From assembly GCA_030847615.1 (NCBI GenBank), contig JAUMIR010000003.1:21085001-21149000 (forward strand): a DNA stretch of 64,000 nt, given 5' to 3'. Within the stretch, counting starts at the first letter, position 1; every line of letters begins with the position of its first letter. Below the pieces are notes generated by a model. The model saw only the letters and a list, made by a program, of their open reading frames with translations, was not told the DNA's origin and did not search any database. Position numbers and translations under genes: made by a program. This DNA comes from Gambelia wislizenii. Taxonomy: Eukaryota; Chordata; Lepidosauria; Squamata; Crotaphytidae. Below are positions 52,611 through 64,000 of this stretch, in pieces.

Positions 52611-54530
52611 GGAAGAATTAGGACTATTCACATCCTATCATGATAGAATATGGCCTCTTATTTGTCTTCTAGAAATGATAAGATACAATGTTAGGCAAAT
52701 GCTATGCTGGAAAGCTGTGTACATGTTTGAACACACACACACATGCACACTGAAAGTCCATTTTGACTACAAATATGGCCTAAATCCAACTATAAGAGCC
52801 AACTAAAGTCTTGAAGCAGTAGGGAAGTCGGTAAGTCAACACCTTACTGGAATAACTTCCAATGACTCAACTATTCTACTTGGGAGTTACAATTAGATTT
52901 AGGACTCTATGCATAAAGGTTTTATTGAGGACTGGGGTTCCTTCCCCATTAAAGCTAGCATGCCAGGGGTTCTAGGCTAACCTTCATTTAATGTGTGAAT
53001 TTACTCTATACAGTAGAGAGGTTCTTGTTCAGTTTTTGTGTAGTTTTGTGAAGATGGTAAGATCTATTGTAGTTGTTCCATAATCCTTTCAGATAACCAC
53101 ATTTTCCAGCATTCCTCCCTTGGGAGTCAGCAGAATGAGACTTAACACTGGTCTACACTTCTGCTATGGACTTACTCCTACTCCTCATTAGCATGAAGAA
53201 AGCACCATCTGAATAGTCTCATTGCTGTTGAATCATGACACACACACATTCCCTCTGTTGGCTCTGTGCCTTAGCAAAACATACACTATTGATGCACTAT
53301 GCTCCATAATAATCTAAGCTTAAATTTTCTATCACTTTACATAAAATTGCTCAGAGGTTTATTCTAACTTAAGCTAATATTTCAATAATATTTACATTTT
53401 AACTAATATTTACATATTAACTAACAAATGTAAATAAGAGTTTAAGGGGGCCAAATAACCAACTTTTGGAATGTGTGTCATTGAGGATCTGCAGTTGGTT
53501 AAATATTTATTATTTAAATTCAACTGCACCACACTGCCTATGCTGCAAATGCTGAAATTAGTCATGTAAAAAATGGTTTGAAAGCCATGTGCTGGAAATG
53601 CACATTTTGTGCACTTCATTTCATTTTATAGTCTCCAAGAACTATTACAATTTTAATAAACTTGTTTCTGGGATTTGAAGCCAAATGCATATGCTCAAAA
53701 GACACGAATTTATTAACTAGAAGACACCCAGAGTGGTAATAAAATGTATTCCCCAGCGGTCTGTTGCAAATGGCCTGTAAAAATTACATTTTATTAATCC
53801 AGCTACAATTAAAGAATATGCTGTCCCATTTGCATTCCAGTGCCCTACTTGCACGATGACAAATATTTTACATTAATCATTACAAACACACACACACTGC
53901 TTGCTTGTAACTATTTTCCTTTGTCCATTCTTGATTCCCATTCCTTGCCATTCCAAAACTCTACTATTTCACTTTATGATAGGAAATCAACATCTCATAG
54001 TTATCATAGGACACTCAAAAGGTAACCAGTTCTGTGTATAAGACTCCATACTTCTCAAAATGAAGGAAACAATTTCCATAAGATAAATATCTCTATGATT
54101 ACACAGCATCACACACACAAAAGGGGTGCCATTTGTGCAGTTTCGCCAAGACAGGCACTCGGCATGTGTAGACCTTATGTACTTCTGAGAAGATATGAGT
54201 AGGATTGTGCTATTAAAGATGCATAAACAATGTGTTCTAATACATGAGTATTTTGCTCCTGTTTGAACTTTATCATGTTTTGGGGACAAAATGTTCAACA
54301 TTTTAAATTGTTGTTTTAGCCATAAAATGATAATATTATGAGACTAAACATGACTGCCTGGATGACTTTAATGACATGACATGAATTGCTTTTTAAAGCT
54401 GTGGAAATCTAGTTTAATTTTGACCTTACCATTATTATTATTATTATTAATGACATGCATCTGGACTATTTGTTTTTCCTCTTCCTCTAATTTGTATTGA
54501 CATCCTCCTCCTCTCACATTTTCCTTTATG
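52611..54530. other. No recognisable gene; candidate conserved element at 53735-53850
   Basis: The block around 53735-53850 ('ggcctgtaaaaattacattttattaatccagctac' and following) lacks repeat features and looks like vertebrate conserved non-coding DNA. This is an impression, not a measurement. Confidence 0.35.
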
Positions 54531-54539
54531 TTAAGTTTA

Positions 54540-54622
54540 CACCTTTGGCAGTGTGGTCTATTTTTATTCTTTTATGTTGTATAGCACCATGTGCATTGAT
54601 GGTGCTAAATAAATAAATAATA
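54540..54622 (+). repeat. LINE tail fragment
   Basis: The phrase 'gtatagcaccatgtgcattgatggtgctaaataaataaataat' is a common squamate LINE-type tail. Confidence 0.6.
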
Positions 54623-54785
54623 TAAAAATTAGAATGATCAATGTTCTGGGGCTGGACTTGAACATGCAGCTGATTTGACTAAAAACATGCAGACATTGGT
54701 GCTGGCGGTTTTAGAAGATTCTTCTGACTGGGTGAAATTTGTAACTCACACTTAGTTACAAATGGTGTACCTTTTGGGAATATTT

Positions 54786-55125
54786 GATATCTATATCCAG
54801 CAGAGTGCAGCATAGCCAGTGTACTATGAGAGCTTATGGTAGAAAACAGGAGAAAAATACATACGATACTCTTGTAAGGTTAAAAAAGGGAAAACTTACA
54901 TGTATTGTTTCAGGAAATACATTTTGGATAGGAAAGGAGATAGACAAAAGATTACCTATATTTTAGTAGAAGAGCCCCTAAAAACTAGTTCTCAAGTGTG
55001 ACGTAAGCCATCCTGAGACAGGAGCCTCACAGTTCCTCCCTTCCAGACAAAGGGAGGCAAAGAACTAACTAACTTTCGGAAAAAGGGGGAAGTGACCTCT
55101 GCAGGCAGGAAGGAAACAAAAAGTC
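54786..55125 (-). repeat. Unclassified repeat X, uninterrupted copy
   Basis: The reverse complement aligns with 37405-37512 and then, without the L2, with 39126-39336. It therefore shows the empty-site structure ('ctcaggatggcttacgtc'). Confidence 0.8.
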
Positions 55126-55267
55126 ATGAGTATATAGTACTAAAGTGAGAGCTGAAGAAAGCTGATAGAAAGAAAATCAATTCCTTTGAATTGTGGTGCT
55201 GGAGAAAAGTGCTGTGTGGACTGCCAAAAAGCCCAGACAATGGGTCCTAGAACAAATCAAGCCTGAG

Positions 55268-55545
55268 CTCTCCTGGAAGCCAACTAAACTCAGATGATTG
55301 TACGTCGGTCATATCATGAGAAGGCATGACTCAATAGAAAAGACAATAATGCTAGGAAAAGTGGAGGGTAATAGAAAGAGAGGAAGGAGGCATACCAGAT
55401 GGAAAGACTCAATCAAGGAGACCATGGCCCTGAGCCTGCAGGACCTGAGCAGAGTGGTTGAGGACAGGGGGTCTTGAAGGTGTCTCTCATTCATGGAGTA
55501 ACCATTAGTCAAAGTCAAGGACAGTTAACAACAACAGCAAACATA
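55268..55545 (+). mobile_element. RTE-BovB LINE 3' end
   Basis: Blocks 'tcatatcatgagaaggcatgactcaatagaaaagacaataatgctaggaaaagt', 'agaaagagaggaaggaggcat', 'gactcaatcaaggagaccatggccctgagcctgcaggacctgagcagagtggt' follow the C-terminal coding end of BovB ORF2 and its short 3' UTR. A decayed 'gtcaaagtcaaggacag' and an AAC-rich tail follow. Only the last 280 bp remain. Confidence 0.9.
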
Positions 55546-56634
55546 GATCAAATAAAGAACAGAGTTAAAAGGAAAGGGGCAGGCATGCTTGCTAGAGCTC
55601 TCTCTCTGTGTAATCATCCTCTGCAAGCATTGATGCCTCTTTGCTTCCAACATACCTAAGGAAACCAAAGGAAGAATTTGTGTGTAAAAAGTGGAAATGT
55701 TGCTCAGTGATGTTGCACACTGGGGTCAAGCAAATAACAGGACGTACTGTTTCATTGTGTTGACAGGGGTTGCGTTGGCACACTACCTCCTACCCCCAAT
55801 CAATCAAGGAATGGAAGGGACAGAAAGATGTCCTTTCCTCACAGCTGCCTCTGTCTCTCCTAAGAAGGTTTGAACATTCTTTGAGAATCACAAGGAAATT
55901 ATGATAAAATGAAGGACACGATTGTACTCACCTGACAGATAATTCACTTGATCCTTGCTCACATGACCGCTAATTGGTTGTATGCCTGCTTATCATGGAT
56001 AGATAAATGCCTTTGTGTTGTCATTTTGTGCCTCCTAACATTACTGCTATTCCATGATTTTCATACTATAAAACGCAGGCATTCTTAAAGTGCATCAAAA
56101 CTAGCATCTAACCTTTGTGAACTAATGTGTTCTTCCCAATCTCCAACCCCTTCAGTGAGGTCTATGGGGAACTGAGAGCTTTTTTTTAAAAAAAACAAAC
56201 AAACAACTTTAACAAGGCCTACCACCCACCTTGCTTGAAAGTATTTATCTTTCCATTACAAATATCCTGCCATCACAAAACTGTGGGTGCAGGGGTAGGG
56301 AATCCATCAATTTTGCTTCCATCCCCATTTCTTGTTTGTAAATCTCAAGTTCTTTTCAACCTGAATATAAAGTTTGTGGTTTTTACTAGATTCTTCAAAA
56401 GCAAACTGAAATCAAATTCTTCTATATTTACACTGAACAAATTTTAAAAGTGTCATTCTTCACGGCTCTGAGAAAATCATGTTGTACTTGCCTGCCAGTA
56501 ATTTCTCTATGTCAAAGAACCTTTCAGGGGGAAAAAAGGAGGTGACCAGGGCTGAATGCACATAGATTCAAAGCTAGACTTCTAAGAGGTAAGCACTCAA
56601 AGTCCTAATGTGATTTTCAATTCCTCTGACATTT
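55546..56634. other. No recognisable gene
   Basis: AT-rich DNA up to the provirus. Confidence 0.5.
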
Positions 56635-56638
56635 GTTT

Positions 56639-57546
56639 TGTTACATACCCTACTACCCCACCCTATAATATCTCATAATTGGCAATATTTGACAGTTCAA
56701 AGGGTCTAGTAGACCAGGGTAAGCCAAAATGAGATCAAACTGAGGTCACAAGGACCTGGGAAGGTATCATGGAAATATACTAGCAAACACACCCAAGATC
56801 GGCTTAAGCAGAGCCCCTAGTAAACAATACCATTATGGAGGTATGTGCTAATCCCCTCTTGCCCTCCTTGGTGAAGAGTCACATCATAAACAAACAAGTA
56901 ACCCACACAACCCAATATCCCGAGGAAATATCCCTATGCACCCTTCCTGTCCTACATTGTGAGGTTGTCATAAACTGATCAGTTTCTCTCAGCCACAAAC
57001 AACAATCAGCCAAGTTTCTGTTTCCTTCGTCTAAATAGTGGGAAACCCATTTAAACTCTATTCTAAGCTCAAATATCCTTTCAGGACACAGAATACAGTA
57101 TAAATATTATCCCCCAAACAATAGCATGATGTGCCACAATGGATGAGACCCAGCTACCTTCTCTGTTGGCACGCCCCCAGATTGAAGCTTTCAGTGCCAG
57201 CCTCAGACTTCCAGACTCTTCAGACAGTTTTTCACTCCTCTTCAGACAGATAAATATTGCCCTATCTCCCAAATCTATTCATCTAACCAACATTTCTGCC
57301 TTAAACTCTTAGCTTTGTGTGGTTGTTGTGAGCCTGCATTGTGTGTGTGAATACTTCTGTGTTATTTTCCAATGAAAACCATTTATTTCACTTTAAACTG
57401 GAGTTCTCTGCAGTTATTACTGGTTTACATAGGTTAAAAGGTCCTGAAATCACCAAGTTGCAACATTCCATTTGAATTATAATAAGTCCCCCAGCTAATA
57501 ATAGATCACTGGTGGACTCTCCATGTACCCCCACCTCTGGGTAACA
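56639..57546 (+). repeat. 5' LTR of the provirus (908 bp)
   Basis: Starts TGTTACATACCC and ends GGGTAACA, giving 6-bp inverted ends TGTTAC/GTAACA. It is homologous throughout to the reversed LTR at 30788-31706. A 'cagtataaatatt' TATA-like motif lies near 57098. Confidence 0.85.
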
Positions 57547-58408
57547 AGATTGCAGAGAATGTGGGCAGTATCCTGTACTGACATGTGAGTCAAGTTTAGG
57601 GAGGGCAGAGGTAGGGAAACCTGTAAGGCTCCAGCAGGATTTGTGTGAGTGCTTGTGAATGTCAATATGAGAGAGTGGAGCCTGAAGGGCTACTGTGGGG
57701 TGAAACCTCTTCCCCTTTATGTCTTGGTTTGTGCCTGGCAACCACACCTACATTGTAGAGAGCAAGGACTTTGCACTGAGTATCCCAGGAATCTCTTCTG
57801 ATCTCCAGGTCTATCATGGTTTGGGATCCGAGAGTTAGGCTTTAGGTGTTAGAAACAGTACAGACATACCACATGTTAGGGACCAATGCTCTCTAGTTAT
57901 GGTTACAGAGGGTGTAAGAAGCAGGACCTTATAACTTTGGTTTTGTGTGGGCTACATGCCACCATTTCAGGTCATTGTATTTCCTTCAGGGTAGCTCCCT
58001 GGAGAAGAGTAGTTTGTGTGTTCTGAGGTGGCAAGAGACTGTTGGGTTTCAGTGCTTTGCCCAGATCTGGAGTACTCCTAATTTCCAAAAAAAAAGTAGC
58101 ATATAATTGGCAGGACTCAGACAGGACCCTAAACCCTCTTTCCCCTGGTGCTCAGCCAAGTGATCGTAAGTTCCTTAGAATTTGTCACTCCCCTTTCAGC
58201 TCTGCTCAGTGAAGATTCAGGGATTTTCCCCAAAAGGATCATGGTGGTCTCCCCATCACTGAGTGCCTGGTCAATTTTCTTGGGTTGAGAAGTGTAGACC
58301 TCACTGGAAACCACATAAAAACTGCAGGGATATTTAGAGGGAGATGTCTTCATGACTTAGAGCTGCAGGAGTATTGCCAGAGTGCTTTAAGTAGGTACCT
58401 TCACACTT

Positions 58409-59299
58409 TTGTCAGTTAGAGAGAGTGGTATTGTTAGAGAGCAAACATGTTTCAAAGAAGCCCCAAAATGGATAAATTGGAGAAGAGGATTACTAGCCAA
58501 GGTAGGAATCTGTGGAAGAAAGGATCTTTTAAGACCGCAGACCCATTTGAGACCCTGCGTGACGCCTTTCACATGCAGTGCAAGGAGAGGTCAGTTTTTG
58601 GCCCCTCCAGAGGCTATGGCAGCTTGGGGATTTTGGACGGCCCTGAGTAAAGCTTCAAGAACCATCTGAGAGCTGAGTAGTACAGCAGAAAGACAAGATA
58701 AAGAGTTAAAGCAGTTACAGGTCCAAAACAGCACCCTGCTGGTAGACAAATTGGCATTCTCCTCCATGCATGCACCATTCAAGTTCAGGCACTATAGTGC
58801 AAGTTGGCCACTTCAGAAGATGAACATGCAAAAGCGCAGCATGCTGTCGGGTATCTGGCCAGCCAAGCTAAGATTCAATATAGCCAACACTGGCCATGAG
58901 GCATGTAATAAAAAGATTACAGAGTTAATACAAAGGCTTGAATCCAAGGAGGCATTTATTTCAATGGTTTGCACCAAGACACTTCCCCTGCTCCCCACAT
59001 ATACTTTAACTGAGTCCCTACCGGAGGAAGCAGTCCCCCAAGTGCAATATAATCCTGAGTGGGAGGAGCCCATTCTGCTGTGCCCAGTCTGGAGTAAGAC
59101 AGGCACCGTGCCAATTGCAGAGTGCTCCACTCCAGAGCAGTGTGTGGCTGAGATAGTGTCACCAGCCCCAACTGCAATAGCCTGCTGGATCTCCCTGGAC
59201 TGGCTAGACGCCCTACTGAAAGTCACTTTGGCAGGAATCTTCGGGAGGTGGAAAGCCCCTGAAGTAATGACTACTGACAGAACACACAAATGTATATAG
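58409..59299 (+). pseudogene. Internal ORF of the provirus, function unknown
   Basis: One plus-strand frame of about 297 codons is broken only by a single stop near 58669. After that stop there is a charged heptad-like stretch ('AERQDKELKQLQVQNSTLLVDKL'), then 'MQKRSMLSGIWPAKLRFNIANTGHEACNKKITELIQRLESKEA'. A proline-rich acidic centre and a tryptophan-containing C-terminus ('ACWISLDWLDALLKVTLAGIFGRWKAPE') follow. Position after a 5' leader and a coiled-coil-like segment suggest a gag-type protein, but I recognise no capsid motif or zinc knuckle. It could also be an accessory or lineage-specific gene. Confidence 0.45.
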
Positions 59300-59907
59300 T
59301 TTTCCCTTTTGTTTTGCTAGAGTCAGAGTTATAATTTTCCTCTCAGCAGGACCAGAGCATTTTGAATGTACTGTACTTTGTTTCAATCTATTTTTTAACT
59401 ATATTTTCTGGAGCTCCAATGCCCCCACAGTTGAGACTCTAATCTTTTTCCTGGACTCCCCTCTATCTCTCTAAACTCTCCTTGTCATAGCAAACTTTTG
59501 GCAGTCCAACTCATGAGTACCTAAGTGGGTGGGATTTCAAGAGCTGCTGTTCCCCTGAAACATTCTTTTCCTTATTTGTAAATATTAATTTGCGTATCCC
59601 CAATTCTAATGTCCATAAGGCTTTGCTCCATGGCCCCCATCTTCTGCTGGAGAGGCCCTATGAAAAAATTTCTCTAAGTTCCTCCCACCAAAACAGGAGC
59701 CACTCTTTTGGGACAAACTTCATGGCACCTCAGTTTCCCTGCAAACCAGCTTTCCAGGTTTTGGTTTTACCCAACGGCAACCCAAGACCACAGAAGACAA
59801 AGGGACATGCTCCTTTCTCACCAGATTATTTCAAACACTGGGAGGAGGAGCACCCTCCTTCCAAACACCTCCCTGGACCACATACATTTTGGACTATTGT
59901 ATTTAAA

Positions 59908-60082
59908 CCATTTTATTTCACTTTAAACTGGAGTTCTCTGCAGTTAGTACTCGTACAAACAGGTGCAAAGATCCCAAAGTTACCCACCTCTCACAGACTT
60001 CCATTTGAGCTAATCATAATTCCCCCAAATAATAACGGATCATGGGTGGGCTTCCCATGCCACTGCACCTCTTCAGGTAACA
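59908..60082 (+). repeat. Truncated 3' LTR
   Basis: The last about 175 bp match the end of the 5' LTR: 'aaaccattttatttcactttaaactggagttctctgcagtta', 'ccatttgagcta', 'ggtaaca'. The first about 730 bp of the LTR and the polypurine tract are deleted. It ends at the GTTT duplicate. Confidence 0.85.
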
Positions 60083-60086
60083 GTTT

Positions 60087-60705
60087 GGTTTTTAAAATCA
60101 ACTGCAATCGCCTGATGGGGTGAATATTCCATTATTTCTTCATGGCTTACAATGCCACATGGCAGCACTTGTTCCTCAAAATGGTGCCCCCAAATGCCTC
60201 CACGTCTGCATCAAATTAGCTGTGAAATGTATAGAAACACCATGCCTCTTCACTAATGAAGAACAAACATAAATGATCACCTCTTGTTTTTTAAAAAATC
60301 TCTTTCCCAGGGTTCCCAAATCTCAGGACTGGGCTCTTCTTCTGTGATCCTCAGGAGGAGGGGGAGGAAACTCAGACTGAAAGCACACTGACTTGAGCAG
60401 TACGTGTATTTTTTCCCCCTTTGCTAGATTGAGTGATTTTTAAAAATACAATTCTGAATGCCATATTCTGTGCTGCTGGAATTTATGCTTAATGTATCAT
60501 GCTTAAAACATCAGCAGCAACTGCCCCTTGTAAAATCCCGCTTGCAACATAACCAGGGCCTGTCTTCTATAACTTCACAAAAGGTCATTCACAGCTCTCA
60601 TATTTTAAAGCTGAAGTCTCAGGGCCTGGAAAAGCCCTGACCTGGCAACCCTACTTTTTGCCACTCTATCCAAAATGAGAAATGAACTGGAGCCAAATTG
60701 TGTTA
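60087..60705. other. No recognisable gene
   Basis: Unassigned sequence between the provirus and the composite repeat. Confidence 0.5.
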
Positions 60706-60738
60706 TACTATCTATACCTGGCATAACATACACTATTA

Positions 60739-60887
60739 TCTATACATATAAAGTGGTTGGTATGTTTCCATTCCCACTCTGCTGATTGGTGACTTAGGAA
60801 ACATGTCAAGAGTATTATCATTTGACACATTAATATATAACCTTTCAAATCAACTATATTGGCATATGTTATGGTGGGTACAGCTAG
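60739..60887 (+). mobile_element. Helitron-like module, 149 bp
   Basis: Starts TCTATACATATAAAG after A and ends CTAG. A decayed hairpin (CATA-TGT-TATG) lies just before 'gtgggtacag'. It is clearly homologous to 47431-47577. Confidence 0.7.
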
Positions 60888-60894
60888 GCTCATA

Positions 60895-61835
60895 CCGAGA
60901 GCCCCTCTGCCGTTGCCATGCAACCACGCGTACAGACACACACACACACACCATGCTACACACAACATGTGTGGCAGGACATGAGAGCTCCTCTGCCAGA
61001 CAATCTCACATACACACACACACATCACGCTACACACACACCACACTATCCAAACACACATACCACACTACACACACACAATGTATGACAGGATGTGAGA
61101 GCCCTTCCACCACCACCATGCAACCATGCATACATACACATGCAAGCTACAAATACACACCACACTACACACACACACCATGTGCACCAGGACACGTGAG
61201 CCCCTCTGCTGCCACCATGCAACCATACACACAAACACACACACACCATGCTACACACAAACCACACTACACACATACACACCACACACCAGGATATAAC
61301 AGCTCCTCTGCCAGCACCATGCAATCACACACACATGCAGCAATCTATACACACACACACACACACACCCCACACTACACAAAGTCACACACCACACTAA
61401 AAACACACGACACACATTAGGATGCGAGAGCCCCTCCACCGCTGCCATGCAATCACACATACACACACCCATGCTACACCCACCCCACGCTACGCCCCCA
61501 TGCTACAAACATACACCACATTACACACACACACACCATACATGCACCCTCCACCACTGCCATGCAATTACACATACATGCACAACCCATGCTATATGCA
61601 CACACAAACAACCCCCACTACACACATACCATGCTGCACACACACCACACTACATACACCACACTACACCCCATGTTACACACACCCCATGCTACACACA
61701 CACCTGACACTACACACCCTCATGCTACACCCCCATGTTAGCCCCCACACTATACACACACACACACCATGCTACACCCCCCACACTATACACACACCAT
61801 GCAGAAAACAACAGAGAGCCCCTCTGTCACCCCAT
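60895..61835. repeat. Minisatellite of CA-rich units with a GAGAGCCCCTC core
   Basis: The core recurs near 60899, 60984, 61099, 61198, 61301, 61428, 61548 (core eroded) and 61812. The spacers are ACAC/CATGCTAC-rich. The 205-codon frame 60803-61420 is an artefact of this array. Confidence 0.9.
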
Positions 61836-61930
61836 GTTTAGAAAGGACTTAAACTTCCACATGTTTCTGCCCACAGTGTGCTGATTGGCTGCCCAACAGA
61901 GAGCCTTGATTGGTTGGTAAATTTCCTATT

Positions 61931-64000
61931 GGGAAGCTATACAAGCCTGTAGCCTTGCACATGGCCCTATGTATTGTTACTTGATCAAATGTACCTTACA
62001 TTTATAAGGGGGAGAATGATACAAACCTTTTTGACCCTCTCTATTGCAAGTATCATCTCTAAAATGGTCTCCTCATATCTGTCAGTATCTGCTGTGCTGG
62101 TTTCTGTATTTGAATCTCACACTCAGTGGCACTCCAAAGATCAGAAGCTTGCTTATTGACCTGAGGAAGGCACACAGCATGTTGCTGCTAAACAGAGAAA
62201 TCGGCACAGGAATGAATGACAGCTATGAAGAGCTCCAGATTGTAAGCAAAGAAAAGCATTTGGACAGGATCAGAGATAGTGGAGATGTGGAGAAAAAAAG
62301 TGGAAGCTTAACTAGAAAGGTAACATAGACTTGCCTCTTATGTGACATTGAAGATACAGGAGATTTTCTTAGAATAGTTCTCCCCACTCCTTCAGATTTT
62401 GTGAGATGGAGGGGGAAGTATAGTTATGTAGGGGTCAGGGAAGGACCATAGGCAATAATCTGGAATAGGTTGAGAACTGGAAACCAGCTGGCAGGACCAA
62501 GAAAAAATCAGGGTCAGAGAGAAAAACCAGCAAGTGTGTAATAATGGGTCCTCCCATTATCTGGGAGGTTTCCACATAAACAAAGGGTTAATGAGATGTG
62601 GGTTTAAAATTACATTTATTGGGGGGTCAGCTTCACAGAAGACCACCAGAGATCATAGGAGACACTGGCCCAATGAGAGTGACCAGTACCCAAAGCTTTG
62701 ATATGCTTCTAAGGAAAAGTTATAAAAACAGCAGGGGACCACACTGGAGAAGAACAAAGAGACAAACAAGGAGAGACAACAGACAGTGGCTCCTGTCCCC
62801 AAAAGGGGATGTTGGGCCAAATAAGCCAGGCTCCTAGCCCCCACAAACATTGAGATGAGAACTCCATCAGCATTTGTGAGTAGACCAGGACAGTGGCCCG
62901 GGAATCCTCAGGGGTTTGTGCTGTCCTCACAGGGGGTCCACAAAGGCTTGAAGGCTGCTTGGCTCACCTCCTCCCTTCCATTGTGTGACCACATGACAGG
63001 AGCCAAGGCAAAGACTGGCTGGCTGGCTGGCTGGCTGGACCTGAGCATTGCCATTCAACCTGCTCCAACCATAAACTTGGAACAAGAAGCAAGTGAAAAG
63101 TCCCCACACACACACACACACACAGTTCCTCTGAGGGAAGGTTTAATGGATGGTGTAATTGTATTATCAGTTGTTGTTGTTGTTGCTGCTGCTGCTGCTG
63201 CTATTGTTGCTGTTGTTTTAAATCTTGAGTTAAGTCTTGGAGGTCAGCAGCAACAAAAGATGTTTAAAGGGGGTCCCTGGTTTTTTTAAAAAAAGGTTAA
63301 GAATCACTGGACTAGGAAATGCTAGTTATATGTTAGAGGCAAAGCAGATGGCAAGTTTGAGGATTCCTGGTCTAGAAATCATCACCAGTGAGCAAAATCA
63401 GAAGAACAAGAGACATCGGAACAAGAGATGCTTATTTTTTGAGAGATATGACTGCCCCCTTTACAAAAGGATTTAACAGTTCATCCTTGCAGATATCAGG
63501 GTTGTGTACAAGACTATGATCAAATAGCCATAAAGTATGCAATAAAATTAATAAAGTATAATTAGAACAAGATGGGGGGGAGACCAAGTACAAGAAATAT
63601 ATAAGTTATATCAATCAGTTAACACATCTGGGCAATCAACAAGGGTTTGATTTGGCACCAAAAGCATAGCAATGCCAGTATCAGTTGTACCTCTATGGGG
63701 AGACTAATTGGAGCCCAAAAACAGAGAAAGCTCTCTCCCATGTTCTCATTAAATGCAACAGAGGTCCTTAGAGAAGAGCACCACTTGATGCTTTCTGCTC
63801 AAGCAAAGCGCCACAGAAAGAGAAATGCCAAGGAGTAGGCAATATTTCCCAAGGAGTAGGCAATAGTCAGTGTACACTGAGTTTCCAAAAGGTTCTTTAC
63901 TTAAGATGTAGTGATCTGATTTGCCATGTGGAACACTGATTAGCAGTTCTTGTTAGGCACAGGAAAGAGCTACACACATCTAGCATAATATAGGAAGGAT
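61931..64000. other. No recognisable gene; several microsatellites
   Basis: Contains GGCT repeats (63015-63035), CA (63103-63124) and GTT/GCT (63168-63216). Around 62560-62850 the sequence has an LTR-like look, but no ends or duplications could be placed. Confidence 0.5.

Larger units (their letters stand above)
56635..60086 (+). mobile_element. Deleted LTR provirus (family 2), TSD GTTT
   Basis: A complete 5' LTR (56639-57546), an internal region and a truncated 3' LTR (59908-60082) are bounded by the 4-bp repeat GTTT (56635-56638 and 60083-60086). The internal region is only about 2.4 kb. No protease, reverse transcriptase, integrase or envelope was recognised, so it is either heavily deleted or a non-autonomous derivative. 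I could not find a convincing primer-binding site directly after the 5' LTR. Confidence 0.8.
60708..61930 (+). repeat. Composite Helitron-like/minisatellite repeat, copy 3
   Basis: Same order as copy 2: 'ctatctatacctggcataacata', Helitron-like module (60739-60887), 'ctcataccgagagcccctc', CA-rich minisatellite (60895-61835). It is followed by 'aaacttccacatgtttctgcccacagtgtgctgattggctgccca', the module also found in copy 1. It is therefore the most complete copy. Confidence 0.8.

Noticed and set aside
58813..59289. Minus-strand 158-codon frame opposite the provirus ORF
   Set aside because: It is antisense to the better-supported plus frame, which fits the LTR orientation. No motif was recognised.
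62560..62850. Possible LTR
   Set aside because: The look is suggestive, but no TG...CA ends, target duplication or second copy was found.

Overview
The window reads as intergenic DNA from a squamate reptile, most likely an iguanian-type lizard. No exon of a host protein-coding gene, rRNA or functional tRNA could be supported. The assignment rests on the repeat mixture: tRNA-derived Sauria-type SINEs with a BovB-like 3' end, CR1 elements with the ATTCTATG-type tail, L2, RTE-BovB and L1 LINEs, a Penelope element, tyrosine-recombinase retroelements, LTR elements, and hAT-, Tigger-, Harbinger- and Helitron-like DNA transposons. I inferred this from remembered family features, not from a database search.

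Layout. 1-5.7 kb: a SINE split by a MITE, a solo LTR, a hAT MITE with a perfect 8-bp target duplication, and a GC-rich tyrosine-recombinase (YR) retroelement fragment. 5.7-16.7 kb: mostly featureless AT-rich DNA with a SINE split by CR1, a Penelope end, an L1 ORF1 remnant, a CR1 fragment and MITEs. 16.7-23.1 kb: an old L2 carrying a solo LTR (5-bp target duplication) and a nearly complete CR1 with esterase-type ORF1 and endonuclease/reverse-transcriptase ORF2. 23.9-24.3 kb: a Tigger-like element with an internal tandem expansion. 27.3-29.7 kb: a second, decayed YR retroelement with recombinase and SGNH-hydrolase remains. 30.8-31.7 kb: a solo LTR of a second LTR family. 33-35.7 kb: a Penelope element with long inverted ends and a 12-bp target duplication, inserted in an L2. 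37.4-39.3 kb: a three-level nest (unknown repeat > L2 > 395-bp insert with a 12-bp target duplication). 40-40.6, 47.4-48.2 and 60.7-61.9 kb: three copies of a composite repeat joining a small Helitron-like module to CA-rich minisatellite arrays. 41.9-45.3 kb: a CR1 interrupted by another CR1. 47.0-47.3 kb: an almost complete 300-bp palindrome. 56.6-60.1 kb: a deleted LTR provirus with an unrecognised ORF.

Every long open frame has a transposable-element, simple-repeat or unknown source. The frames carry stops, frameshifts or truncation, so none is expected to give an active enzyme, except that CR1 ORF1 (21958-22800) is uninterrupted as far as it is present. The most informative content is the nested insertion record, in which target duplications and interrupted frames give relative ages, plus the composite Helitron/minisatellite family, the two YR elements and the unrecognised provirus ORF. 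I do not see a convincing new cellular system.
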